A DNA stretch of 64,000 nt from Desmodesmus armatus (Eukaryota > Chlorophyta > Chlorophyceae > Sphaeropleales > Scenedesmaceae). The notes under the pieces were generated by a model, which saw only the letters and a program-made list of their open reading frames with translations, ran no database searches and was not told the origin of the DNA. Below are positions 1 through 10,622 of the stretch, one piece after another. The DNA lies in assembly GCA_007449985.2 (NCBI GenBank), contig VIIQ02000611.1:124001-188000 (forward strand), written 5' to 3'. A program made the translations under genes and the position numbers. Numbering within the stretch: the first letter of the stretch is position 1; each line of letters opens with the position of its first letter.

Positions 1-602
1 GGCACGCCCTGCATAGACTGCACAGCTGCTACTGCTGCTGTTCAAGATAAGATGGAGTGTGAATGGATCCAGTCAGGGGTGGCTTCAGTTCTGCTGCTGC
101 GGCCACAGCCATTACTGCTGCTGCTGCCGCCGCCGCTGCTGCTTCTGCTTCTGCTGCTGCTGCTGAGCTGGTCCTCACCCTCTGTGGTCTCAGGTGCCAG
201 TCCCCCAACAAAGATCTTTTTGCTTTTGGGACTGCTGTGCTCGCCATGGGGCAAGCTGGGCTTGGCATCAATCTGCGCGGACACACAGGCACACACACGG
301 ACAGGCATAACCCTTAAACTGCGTGATGCACACACACGCGCAGCAGATGTGGACCATATTCATGCACCAATTCCACTAAGGCTGTTGGCTGCAGAGCTTG
401 CCACACCCTGACTTCAAATACATGCTTGGCTGCTGTGCTGCTGGTCGTGCAAGCCTCTGAAGCCAGTAGCTGAGTAAATTTGGTCCACCAGGGCACTGCC
501 AAGGCCAGTCCGCGTGCATCACCACTGGCTGCTGCTGCTGCTGCTGTCACGTTGCTCGTCCCATAGCTGTCTCTGCACATGCGTGCTAACTGCAGCACCT
601 GC

Positions 603-651
<49 letters not shown>

Positions 652-1294
652 CAGTTCTTCTTAGTAGTGCAATTACTGCTTACCGTCCTGCCATCCAACA
701 CGTGCACATCCTGGAACGCCCTGTCTGCTGCCTCCTGCTCCTTGAACGTGACAAAGCCAAAACCACGGGGCTTGTCCGTCACCCTGTCCTTCATAACGAT
801 CTGGTAAGCAGACAACAGCAGCACACAGACCTCGACTGCTGCTGCCAGCACAGCAGGGGGTTTCCTGCAGCCACACCTGACTCAGGCCGTTCAAACCGGC
901 ACAGCAGCCGGAAAGCTGGTGCTGGGGCACTTACCACCTCAATCAGCTCTCCATATTTGCTGAAGTGCTCTTGGATGGTCTCTGCAGGTGTAAACAAGGG
1001 CGCTGTGAGTGTTGGGTGGGCCTGGTGACACCTTCACTGACTTGACTGTGAGGTGACTGTAGCTTACCCTCCGTGGTGGTCCAGGACAGCCCTCCCAGGA
1101 ACAGCTTATTGCTTGCACTACACGACAAAGCAGCATTGGCAGCGGTCAGCGCGATCCTGCAGGAACCGCGAACGGCTGTCTGTGCGGAGCCCCCCTCCCG
1201 GGGCCTAAGATGCCTCCTGCAGGGTGGAAACCCACCCAGCGGCTGTGGTTGTGGCACGTTTGGTATCATCTTGGCGCGTCGCCTCTTCTGCCAT
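1..1294 (-). CDS. Two-RRM hnRNP/Musashi/DAZAP1-like RNA-binding protein (5' part, runs off left edge)
   Basis: Exons in phase on the minus strand: 1236-1294 (ATG at 1294), 1068-1117, 935-981, 684-800 and 179-272. The donor at 178-173 leads to an exon beyond the window. The joined product starts with about 20 polar residues. RRM1 follows, with RNP2 KLFLGGLSW, then ETIQEHFSKYGEL, RNP1 KPRGFGFVTF and the typical exit DGRTIDAKP. RRM2 begins with RNP2 KIFVGGLAPETTE. LFxGGLSW, GFGFVTF and DGRTID are the signatures of the hnRNP A/B-Musashi-DAZAP1 group, which binds RNA in nucleus or cytoplasm to control splicing, transport or translation. Introns carry CTG/CAG runs, the longest about 600-650. The rest of RRM2 and the C-terminus are missing. 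Family assignment is firm; the exact orthologue is not. Confidence 0.88.
600..651. repeat. (CTG)n microsatellite in intron of the RRM gene
   Basis: About 16 consecutive CTG triplets lie inside the intron between the 684-800 and 179-272 exons. Shorter CTG/GCC runs occur near 115-170 and 530-545. All are intronic in the model, so they do not encode a polyglutamine or polyleucine tract. Confidence 0.9.
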
Positions 1295-1858
1295 GCTCTT
1301 TTGGCAGGCAGTGACGAACTAGAACTGAGGAGTTGACCTCTTAGATTACTGCATTCCTGCCGCCAGAGACCTTGGACGACAGCAAGATGCGATCAATGTG
1401 CCTCACTGACAAGGAGCGTGCTCGGAGAGGAGACGGGTCGTTGAACTGGTTGAATGTGTTGCGAGGAGGAGAGGTCTGATCGCGGCCCTTTCAGACCCCA
1501 AGCCTATCATTTCTGATAGACTGACGTCGGTGTATTGCGTGGCCTGTCCTGATGCACTCAACCCGGATTGCCGGCAAAGTCACTCTTTCAACGTTGTTCG
1601 ATTTTGACGGTCGCCCAATACTTTTAAAGAACAGGTAAGGCTGACCTTCAAAAGCCCTTACACTTCGCTCAATGCACCTGCACAGCTGCTGACTCCACAC
1701 ACCCGCCCGCGATCTACAGTAGTCTGGAGTCTCTCTTGTCCTGAAGGCGACAGAGGCTTCTGAATTGTAAATCATCCATCCAAGTATATACGTGGCCTTG
1801 CACCCAGCAAGCCTATTTCCCACACAATTGTGCTGATTATGAACTGCACCCAAGTGCA
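1295..1858. other. Intergenic, no gene seen
   Basis: Upstream region of the minus-strand RRM gene up to the start of the tandem array. Open frames here show no recognisable domain. It should contain the promoter of the RRM gene, but I see no clear element. Confidence 0.5.
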
Positions 1859-2636
1859 CAGCTGGGTGGAAAGTCTTATCCAGCAGTAGCTGAAGGCTCA
1901 GGTCTCAGTGCTGCTAGCCCAAAGCTTTTGAAAATGAGTTGTATGAATATTGTAGCTTAGCCAGCAGTGCCACCAGCGAAGCACACCTGGGCACAGCTGC
2001 AGCAGCTCCTGGGGTGTAGGTCCCAGGGGGGGCCAAACTGGGGGTGGGGGTACCTGGCAGCAGAAGCAGTAGGTATCTGCCTGGGGTGGCAATGGTGCCG
2101 TTGCACTTCTCGCGCCTGCAGCTGCACCCTGCTTGTACTTCCAGACCAAGGAGATAGCTGCGTCTAGGTGATCTTGATAAGAGAGGGAAGCAGCGACCAG
2201 CTTGCAACGATCAGCACAGTTCAAATGCGACCCCAGCAGTGCGTGCCCCAGGGGCGCCCCAGCCTAGCAACAGCGACGAAACATATAGATGCGTTCCCTC
2301 TGGGACAAGCGCAGCTCCAGCAGATGCGCCAGTTTTGAAACAAAGCCTTGTCACACTCACACATGCGAGGTGGGGCGATGAGGTCTGGGCAGAAGCAGCA
2401 GCTGGCGCAGAGCGCTGTCACATAAGTACAGTAGTAACAAACAAATGCTTTGTGTGCAGTGTGTGCAGCAACCGTGAGACAGCACTTTGTGGATGAGACT
2501 TTGTGAGCGGCTGACTGCGGGTCAGACATCTGCCCGGAAAGTCAAACGTGGTCAAAGCAGTTACCAACTGGAAGGTGTCAGTGACACAAGCTTGCCTGCA
2601 ACTGCCCCTGTCATTCTGCCTTTTCCTTGCCTCCAG
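1859..2636. other. 5' flank of transposase exon, copy 1; no assigned gene
   Basis: Small open frames are present (for example ATG at 2225, closed after 37 codons) but none resembles a known domain. The transposase frame is open at the splice-acceptor-like CCTCCAG ending at 2636, so an upstream exon may lie here. The sequence 2371-2513 recurs at 6684-6826 and again alone at 10480-10622. Confidence 0.4.
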
Positions 2637-4977
2637 ACCCCATTGAGGTAGATCCTGTGGAAAAGCACAAAGAGCCCCACTACAAACCCATGTGGGTCAG
2701 GTGGCTGGCAGTTTGTGTTGTGGTAGCAGTCGGCGTGACAGCACACTCCTCGACTGAAAGATGGCAGGAAGCAACAGCCTCCTTCGAGACGCAGAAGAAG
2801 GAATGGGAGCAGACCTTTGAAAACCTGCCACACTGCGGTGACATTAGCCGTACCAGAAGGTTCATGCAGGACTGGTTTGACCATGTCAAGGCCGGCAACC
2901 ACACCTGCGAAGATGCGCACAGGTCTGGGCGGCCGAGGGTGGTAGACCCTGATGTGGCAAAGCGGGCTGCTGCGCTTGTGAAGAAGGGGCGGTGGGTGGA
3001 AGTCAAGGTCAAGAAGGCTACCCATCACAGGCTGGTGTACTTCACATCGATTCAGGACGCAGTTGACCACACTCCTGAGCTGCAGAGTATCCTTGCCGAC
3101 CACAACATCACTGTACCACAGCTCAGGGCAGCAATGCACGATGCCGACCCAGACCTGGTGCGCAGGCGCATTACCTTCAAGCGCGCACTCAGCAAGGAGG
3201 AAAAGGCTGAGAGGGTCACTAGGGCTAAGGGGCTGATTGAGAGGCTTGCAGTTGAGCCCTCCTTACTGCAAAATATGGTCTTTATTGATGAGACCAGCAT
3301 TGTGCTTCAGGGTGGCAATCATGACTCTGTTGCTGTGTGGTGTGACAAGCATGAGGTGAACTTCAGCGATGTGTGCCCTATCCCTGTTGGACACAAGAGT
3401 GACCCCACAAAAGTTCACATCATCGCTGCCGTCAGCGCCCACCCCGCCTTCGAGTCCTCCCACGGCCTTGTGTACATGGAATTCACCACTGGAACTTCCC
3501 ATATCAAACGGAAGCACAACAAGCGGATGGATGGCAGTACGCGTGTGGACGACTACAACTATCAGGTGGGTGGTGTTGCTGTGCTGTTACAAGGGTGTGA
3601 CCACAGAGATACCTTCATCAGCAGTTGCATGACTCAGCCGCTGCTGCCCCGGCACGCCGGGGTTTAGCAGTGCAGCCACATACGGCCTCACGCTGCCTTG
3701 CCACTCAATCAAACAGCTAGCATAGCTGGGTGTCAGCACCACAGCAGCACCAGACCTGGCAGCAACCGCGCCAGCAAACAAGGCAGCCAGCACACAACCA
3801 GGGTTCTGCATGTCTGCTGCATGCACCCGCACCACCACCTTGTCAGCCCTCATGGCTGCTAGGTTCAGCCTCATATCATTGTGAGCTATGTCACCTTTTG
3901 AGTACTGGTGAATGCCAGTCCAATGGTGCCTGTCATCAACCAAAACCCAGATGCCAGCCCCATAGCAGTAGAAATCAACAGGCACCCCCCAAAAGGGTGG
4001 CACAACCTGGTGGCAGTACCCCGCATCCAGCCTAAACTTCCACAACAGCTGCATGAAGCTGACCTCACTGCTGCACACTCTGCTGCTTGCAGGTAACACC
4101 AGCTGTTCACGTGGGCGCACTGGGCAGAAGGGACAGCCTAGGTGTTCTGGTGACTTCAGGGTTTTAGCTGTGCACAGCCGATAATGCTGCCTGTCAGGGT
4201 CACAGCCGCTACACCTCCAGAACAGCTTGTGCAGTCCCTTGCTGTTGGTGATGTTGACAGGGGTACCACACTCCAGGGTCAGCACTGGCACATGCAGCTG
4301 ATCAAGATCCAGTCCTCGGTTCAGGCTTGCTGTGCCCTGCAGTGCCTCCACCTTGTACGCATCTAACCGCCCCTTCAGCATGCTGCCTTTGCCACTTCTT
4401 GCCTCTCCTGCAGAAGAAAGGCACAGCAATTGATGCAAAGAGCACCACGAGTGAGGAGTTTACAGACAATCTGTACAAGATTGTTCAAAAGTTTGAGCGC
4501 AAGACCAAGGAGTACAACCTGGCCAATGGCAAGGGTGACAAGGCCGATGCCCCGGTGCTGTGCTACGACAACAATAAGATCCAGCGCATTGCCGAGATCA
4601 GCACCCTCGAGTATGATGATGAGCCTGTTATTAAGCTGGACCCCATCAAGCAGAGGGTGCACATCCCTACTTACAGCCCTGACATCAACAGGCCCATTGA
4701 ACACATCTTTGGGTTCACCAAGCCAAAGGTTCGTGCGCACATCTATGAGCGCTATGAGCACTACACCTCCGGTGCAGCGGGTGCGCATGAGCTGCAGAGT
4801 GTTGTTAGGAAGGTGTTTGAGCAGGAGCTTGTTGCTGGTGCTGTCAAAAGGGATGTTGAGGGGCTGCCTTTGCTGTGGCATGTGATCAGCACACCCTGGG
4901 GTGAGGAGTACACCGATGATCAGGGTGACGTCCACCTTGGTAGTGAGGGTGACTACCCCCCAGCACACTACAGGTGA
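2637..4977 (+). CDS. Tc1/mariner (IS630 superfamily) DDE transposase, copy 1
   Basis: Exons 2637-3565 and 4414-4977 join in phase across an 848-bp GT-AG intron to give about 496 aa. Near residue 90 is the Tc1/mariner helix-turn-helix/linker signature RSGRPRV. The DDE nuclease follows: first acid in VFIDETSI just before the intron, second in VLCYDNNKIQ, third in YSPDINRPIEHIFG. The enzyme would excise and integrate its element by cut and paste. No ATG is at the apparent start: the frame enters at an acceptor (CAG ending 2636), so an upstream exon probably exists. Otherwise translation starts at ATG 2690. The reading frame is intact in both copies, which suggests recent activity. Family call is strong; exact subfamily is not. 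Confidence 0.85.
3587..4438 (-). CDS. Antisense intron-nested zinc-ribbon + Vsr/DUF559-like PD-(D/E)XK nuclease ORF, copy 1
   Basis: A 283-codon minus-strand ORF lies almost wholly within the transposase intron 3566-4413. Its first about 25 bases overlap exon 2; an internal ATG after about 20 codons is an alternative start. Residues about 55-110 have a cysteine pattern, LFWRCSGC then LGCPFCPV, resembling the DUF4379-type zinc ribbon. Residues about 130-210 follow the Vsr/DUF559 nuclease layout: FRLDAGYCHQV, VPVDFYCYGAG, WVLVDDRHHW, then NDMRLNLAAM and VVVRVHAADM. This suggests a DNA-cutting or nicking enzyme, but the catalytic acids are only inferred. No intron is needed. It could belong to the mobile element, be a separate parasite of its intron, or be a chance ORF; the two ordered domain patterns argue against chance. 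Confidence 0.6.
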   Translation of the reverse strand: MHQLLCLSSAGEARSGKGSMLKGRLDAYKVEALQGTASLNRGLDLDQLHVPVLTLECGTPVNITNSKGLHKLFWRCSGCDPDRQHYRLCTAKTLKSPEHLGCPFCPVRPREQLVLPASSRVCSSEVSFMQLLWKFRLDAGYCHQVVPPFWGVPVDFYCYGAGIWVLVDDRHHWTGIHQYSKGDIAHNDMRLNLAAMRADKVVVRVHAADMQNPGCVLAALFAGAVAARSGAAVVLTPSYASCLIEWQGSVRPYVAALLNPGVPGQQRLSHATADEGISVVTPL

Positions 4978-6171
4978 TGCCACTTGCTCTGCTGTACTGC
5001 CATGCTGGCCTGTTTGGTAACCTGCTGGCTGTGCCTGTGCTCCACTTGGCCTGCTGCTGCTGTGGGTGCAGCCGCGCGCGCAGCGCTGCTGCCCGCGTTT
5101 GGCAGTCACTCGTACGGGCCATGTACTGGTCATGCTTGATGGGGCTGCATGCTGCTGGCCTTTTGTTCAGAGCCCACTGCTGCTGCTGCATGCATGGGTG
5201 GTTTTGTGTCTGGTGCTGTGGTGATGGATGTAATTGGGTGGCTGCTTGGTTGCTGGCAGCGCAGCCGTACTGCTTGAACAACTGCCTGTACAGCCCTTCA
5301 GCTGTGAGCATTCATGCATACACATGCTGGCACTGCAGGCATCAGACATTCGCTGAGAGTATACTTCTCACCGTGTGCTTCGCGTCTGCAGCCTGGCAGC
5401 AAGCCTCAGTTGAGTTGCTGCTGCTGCCTGGCAGTTCTGTTGGGACAGTCAAATACTGCTGCCAAAACCTACATTGCAGCACAGGTACAGGCAAGGAACA
5501 GCAGTGCGCTCAATGTCGCAAGATAAATCTAAAAACGTCACTGATCGTGCAGATAAGTGCAAGTGGCAGCAGTTTACTCCGTCCAATGTTGTGACCGTGG
5601 CAACAACTCAAACCCATACAGACCTGCATCGTTTGCCGCAGCCTTGCACACACAGATTTCCAGTACTCTATAGTGCGGAAAACAGCTGCTGGACGTGCAC
5701 GTTACTGCAGCAAAGTCGAACTAGTTGACAAGCTGGCAACACCACTGCTGTGCATTTACGGTGAGTGCGTGCAGCGACCCAACAAATGCCTAGACTGATT
5801 ACAGTCATATATCCGAGACGTTTCATGTGCTTTACGGCAGTAATCAAGTGCAACGTAAGCTGCACTGGCAGTGGGGCAATTGCAATCGTGCCATCTGTCA
5901 AGCCTCCGACGCGGAGCACAGCATAACTTCGGCGTGTTCAGGCTGTAAACACACTTAGATAACCTCACCTGCGTAATGTGCCGCCTACGTCGCGCAGGGG
6001 CCAGCTACAGCAGCGGCAGCTTGTGTGCAAGGCTTGCACACCCTGCATGGAAGTAGACCCACCACAGCAAGAGCAAGCAAACGGTGAGAAAGCATGCCCC
6101 CCAGCAGCTGTATGAGTGCATGCAGGAATGGGCGGAAAGGGGCAAGTGCCCAAGAAGTGCATTATCACCTT
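4978..6171. other. 3' part of tandem unit copy 1, no gene seen
   Basis: Downstream of the transposase stop. Open frames on both strands are low-complexity (Cys/Ala/Leu-rich from CTG/TGC triplets) and show no domain. The last bases form CCTTCAGCT at 6169-6177, pairing with AGCTGAAGG at 6201-6209 across the junction with copy 2. Confidence 0.5.
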
Positions 6172-6949
6172 CAGCTGGGTGGAAAGTCTTATCCAGCAGT
6201 AGCTGAAGGCTCAGGTCTCAGTGCTGCTAGCCCAAAGCTTTTGAAAATGAGTTGTATGAATATTGTAGCTTAGCCAGCAGTGCCACCAGCGAAGCACACC
6301 TGGGCACAGCTGCAGCAGCTCCTGGGGTGTAGGTCCCAGGGGGGGCCAACCTGGGGGTGGGGGTACCTGGCAGCAGAAGCAGTAGGTATCTGCCTGGGGT
6401 GGCAATGGTGCCGTTGCACTTCTCGCGCCTGCAGCTGCACCCTGCTTGTACTTCCAGACCAAGGAGATAGCTGCGTCTAGGTGATCTTGATAAGGGAGGG
6501 AAGCAGCGACCAGCTTGCAACGATCAGCACAGTTCAAATGCGACCCCAGCAGTGCGTGCCCCAGGGGCGCCCCAGCCTAGCAACAGCGACGAAACATATA
6601 GATGCGTTCCCTCTGGGACAAGCGCAGCTCCAGCAGATGCGCCAGTTTTGAAACAAAGCCTTGTCACACTCACACATGCGAGGTGGGGCGATGAGGTCTG
6701 GGCAGAAGCAGCAGCTGGCGCAGAGCGCTGTCACATAAGTACAGTAGTAACAAACAAATGCTTTGTGTGCAGTGTGTGCAGCAACCGTGAGACAGCACTT
6801 TGTGGATGAGACTTTGTGAGCGGCTGACTGCGGGTCAGACATCTGCCCGGAAAGTCAAACGTGGTCAAAGCAGTTACCAACTGGAAGGTGTCAGTGACAC
6901 AAGCTTGCCTGCAACTGCCCCTGTCATTCTGCCTTTTCCTTGCCTCCAG

Positions 6950-9289
6950 ACCCCATTGAGGTAGATCCTGTGGAAAAGCACAAAGAGCCCCACTACAAAC
7001 CCATGTGGGTCAGGTGGCTGGCAGTTTGTGTTGTGGTAGCAGTCGGCGTGACAGCACACTCCTCGACTGAAAGATGGCAGGAAGCAACAGCCTCCTTCGA
7101 GACGCAGAAGAAGGAATGGGAGCAGACCTTTGAAAACCTGCCACACTGCGGTGACATTAGCCGTACCAGAAGGTTCATGCAGGACTGGTTTGACCATGTC
7201 AAGGCCGGCAACCACACCTGCGAAGATGCGCACAGGTCTGGGCGGCCGAGGGTGGTAGACCCTGATGTGGCAAAGCGGGCTGCTGCGCTTGTGAAGAAGG
7301 GGCGGTGGGTGGAAGTCAAGGTCAAGAAGGCTACCCATCACAGGCTGGTGTACTTCACATCGATTCAGGACGCAGTTGACCACACTCCTGAGCTGCAGAG
7401 TATCCTTGCCGACCACAACATCACTGTACCACAGCTCAGGGCAGCAATGCACGATGCCGACCCAGACCTGGTGCGCAGGCGCATTACCTTCAAGCGCGCA
7501 CTCAGCAAGGAGGAAAAGGCTGAGAGGGTCACTAGGGCTAAGGGGCTGATTGAGAGGCTTGCAGTTGAGCCCTCCTTACTGCAAAATATGGTCTTTATTG
7601 ATGAGACCAGCATTGTGCTTCAGGGTGGCAATCATGACTCTGTTGCTGTGTGGTGTGACAAGCATGAGGTGAACTTCAGCGATGTGTGCCCTATCCCTGT
7701 TGGACACAAGAGTGACCCCACAAAAGTTCACATCATCGCTGCCGTCAGCGCCCACCCCGCCTTCGAGTCCTCCCACGGCCTTGTGTACATGGAATTCACC
7801 ACTGGAACTTCCCATATCAAACGGAAGCACAACAAGCGGATGGATGGCAGTACGCGTGTGGACGACTACAACTATCAGGTGGGTGGTGTTGCTGTGCTGT
7901 TACAAGGGTGTGACCACAGAGATACCTTCATCAGCAGTTGCATGACTCAGCCGCTGCTGCCCCGGCACGCCGGGGTTTAGCAGTGCAGCCACATACGGCC
8001 TCACGCTGCCTTGCCACTCAATCAAACAGCTAGCATAGCTGGGTGTCAGCACCACAGCAGCACCAGACCTGGCAGCAACCGCGCCAGCAAACAAGGCAGC
8101 CAGCACACAACCAGGGTTCTGCATGTCTGCTGCATGCACCCGCACCACCACCTTGTCAGCCCTCATGGCTGCTAGGTTCAGCCTCATATCATTGTGAGCT
8201 ATGTCACCTTTTGAGTACTGGTGAATGCCAGTCCAATGGTGCCTGTCATCAACCAAAACCCAGATGCCAGCCCCATAGCAGTAGAAATCAACAGGCACCC
8301 CCCAAAAGGGTGGCACAACCTGGTGGCAGTACCCCGCATCCAGCCTAAACTTCCACAACAGCTGCATGAAGCTGACCTCACTGCTGCACACTCTGCTGCT
8401 TGCAGGTAACACCAGCTGTTCACGTGGGCGCACTGGGCAGAAGGGACAGCCTAGGTGTTCTGGTGACTTCAGGGTTTTAGCTGTGCACAGCCGATAATGC
8501 TGCCTGTCAGGGTCACAGCCGCTACACCTCCAGAACAGCTTGTGCAGTCCCTTGCTGTTGGTGATTTGACAGGGGTACCACACTCCAGGGTCAGCACTGG
8601 CACATGCAGCTGATCAAGATCCAGTCCTCGGTTCAGGCTTGCTGTGCCCTGCAGTGCCTCCACCTTGTACGCATCTAACCGCCCCTTCAGCATGCTGCCT
8701 TTGCCACTTCTTGCCTCTCCTGCAGAAGAAAGGCACAGCAATTGATGCAAAGAGCACCACGAGTGAGGAGTTTACAGACAATCTGTACAAGATTGTTCAA
8801 AAGTTTGAGCGCAAGACCAAGGAGTACAACCTGGCCAATGGCAAGGGTGACAAGGCCGATGCCCCGGTGCTGTGCTACGACAACAATAAGATCCAGCGCA
8901 TTGCCGAGATCAGCACCCTCGAGTATGATGATGAGCCTGTTATTAAGCTGGACCCCATCAAGCAGAGGGTGCACATCCCTACTTACAGCCCTGACATCAA
9001 CAGGCCCATTGAACACATCTTTGGGTTCACCAAGCCAAAGGTTCGTGCACACATCTATGAGCGCTATGAGCACTACACCTCCGGTGCAGCGGGTGCGCAT
9101 GAGCTGCAGAGTGTTGTTAGGAAGGTGTTTGAGCAGGAGCTTGTTGCTGGTGCTGTCAAAAGGGATGTTGAGGGGCTGCCTTTGCTGTGGCATGTGATCA
9201 GCACACCCTGGGGTGAGGAGTACACCGATGATCAGGGTGACGTCCACCTTGGTAGTGAGGGTGACTACCCCCCAGCACACTACAGGTGA
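6950..9289 (+). CDS. Tc1/mariner DDE transposase, copy 2
   Basis: Exons 6950-7878 and 8726-9289, the same as copy 1 shifted by 4313 and 4312 bp. The only coding difference I noticed is a silent GCG to GCA change at 9049. All three DDE motifs and RSGRPRV are present, so both copies encode the same protein. As in copy 1, the start appears to lie in an unseen upstream exon or at the ATG equivalent to 2690. Confidence 0.85.
7900..8750 (-). pseudogene. Antisense zinc-ribbon/nuclease ORF, copy 2, frameshifted
   Basis: Same sequence as 3587-4438 except for one missing base near 8565. The frame is cut into an N-terminal piece (8469-8750) and a C-terminal piece (7900-8583). The break falls just before the zinc ribbon, so the ribbon and nuclease motifs remain open in the downstream piece but lack the original start. 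Copy 1 is the intact version. Confidence 0.6.
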
Positions 9290-10479
9290 TGCCACTTGCT
9301 CTGCTGTACTGCCATGCTGGCCTGTTTGGTAACCTGCTGGCTGTGCCTGTGCTCCACTTGGCCTGCTGCTGCTGTGGGTGCAGCCGCGCGCGCAGCGCTG
9401 CTGCCCGCGTTTGGCAGTCACTCGTACGGGCCATGTACTGGTCATGCTTGATGGGGCTGCATGCTGCTGGCCTTTTGTTCAGAGCCCACTGCTGCTGCTG
9501 CATGCATGGGTGGTTTTGTGTCTGGTGCTGTGGTGATGGATGTAATTGGGTGGCTGCTTGGTTGCTGGCAGCGCAGCCGTACTGCTTGAACAACTGCCTG
9601 TACAGCCCTTCAGCTGTGAGCATTCATGCATACACATGCTGGCACTGCAGGCATCAGACATTCGCTGAGAGTATACTTCTCACCGTGTGCTTCGCGTCTG
9701 CAGCCTGGCAGCAAGCCTCAGTTGAGTTGCTGCTGCTGCCTGGCAGTTCTGTTGGGACAGTCAAATACTGCTGCCAAAACCTACATTGCAGCACAGGTAC
9801 AGGCAAGGAACAGCAGTGCGCTCAATGTCGCAAGATAAATCTAAAAACGTCACTGATCGTGCAGATAAGTGCAAGTGGCAGCAGTTTACTCCGTCCAATG
9901 TTGTGACCGTGGCAACAACTCAAACCCATACAGACCTGCATCGTTTGCCGCAGCCTTGCACACACAGATTTCCAGTACTCTATAGTGCGGAAAACAGCTG
10001 CTGGACGTGCACGTTACTGCAGCAAAGTCGAACTAGTTGACAAGCTGGCAACACCACTGCTGTGCATTTACGGTGAGTGCGTGCAGCGACCCAACAAATG
10101 CCTAGACTGATTACAGTCATATATCCGAGACGTTTCATGTGCTTTACGGCAGTAATCAAGTGCAACGTAAGCTGCACTGGCAGTGGGGCAATTGCAATCG
10201 TGCCATCTGTCAAGCCTCCGACGCGGAGCACAGCATAACTTCGGCGTGTTCAGGCTGTAAACACACTTAGATAACCTCACCTGCGTAATGTGCCGCCTAC
10301 GTCGCGCAGGGGCCAGCTACAGCAGCGGCAGCTTGTGTGCAAGGCTTGCACACCCTGCATGGAAGTAGACCCACCACAGCAAGAGCAAGCAAACGGTGAG
10401 AAAGCATGCCCCCCAGCAGCTGTATGAGTGCATGCAGGAATGGGCGGAAAGGGGCAAGTGCCCAAGAAGTGCATTATCA
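9290..10479. other. 3' part of tandem unit copy 2, no gene seen
   Basis: Same as 4978-6167: only low-complexity open frames, with no recognised domain or RNA gene. Confidence 0.5.
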
Positions 10480-10622
10480 TGGGGCGATGAGGTCTGGGCA
10501 GAAGCAGCAGCTGGCGCAGAGCGCTGTCACATAAGTACAGTAGTAACAAACAAATGCTTTGTGTGCAGTGTGTGCAGCAACCGTGAGACAGCACTTTGTG
10601 GATGAGACTTTGTGAGCGGCTG
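10480..10622. repeat. 143-bp fragment of a third unit
   Basis: Matches 2371-2513 and 6684-6826 and joins copy 2 directly at ATTATCA|TGGGGCGATG. It lacks the first 512 bases of the unit and everything after CGGCTG, so it is an internal fragment left by deletion or aberrant duplication. Confidence 0.85.

Larger units (their letters stand above)
1859..6171. mobile_element. Tandem unit, copy 1 (4313 bp) carrying a Tc1/mariner-like transposase and antisense nuclease ORF
   Basis: This block is repeated at 6172-10479. The copies differ at only a few places I could see: A2037/C6350, A2182/G6495, a silent G4737/A9049, and a single base at 4253 missing from copy 2. The unit encodes a spliced DDE transposase on the plus strand and, inside its intron on the minus strand, a zinc-ribbon/PD-(D/E)XK-like ORF. 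I could not identify terminal inverted repeats or a TA target duplication, so the true element ends may not coincide with the duplication ends. Near-identity points to a very recent duplication or to an assembly artefact. Confidence 0.85.
6172..10479. mobile_element. Tandem unit, copy 2 (4308 bp) of the transposase-nuclease block
   Basis: Direct head-to-tail repeat of 1859-6171. It ends four bases short at ATTATCA (10479), where a fragment of a third copy abuts. A one-base deletion in the GTGATTTGACAG stretch near 8565 lies in the transposase intron, so the transposase is unaffected, but it breaks the antisense nuclease frame. Confidence 0.85.

Noticed and set aside
29..411. Ala- and Leu-rich ORFs on both strands
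   Set aside because: They are translations of intronic CTG/CAG repeats overlapping the RRM2 exon at 179-272.
2561..3139. 192-aa minus-strand ORF opposite transposase exon 1
   Set aside because: No domain pattern; a shadow of the GC-rich coding strand. The same frame in copy 2 adds no independent evidence because the copies are identical.
4375..5133. 252-aa minus-strand ORF opposite transposase exon 2
   Set aside because: Antisense shadow of the exon; hydrophobic by codon complement, with no recognisable motif.
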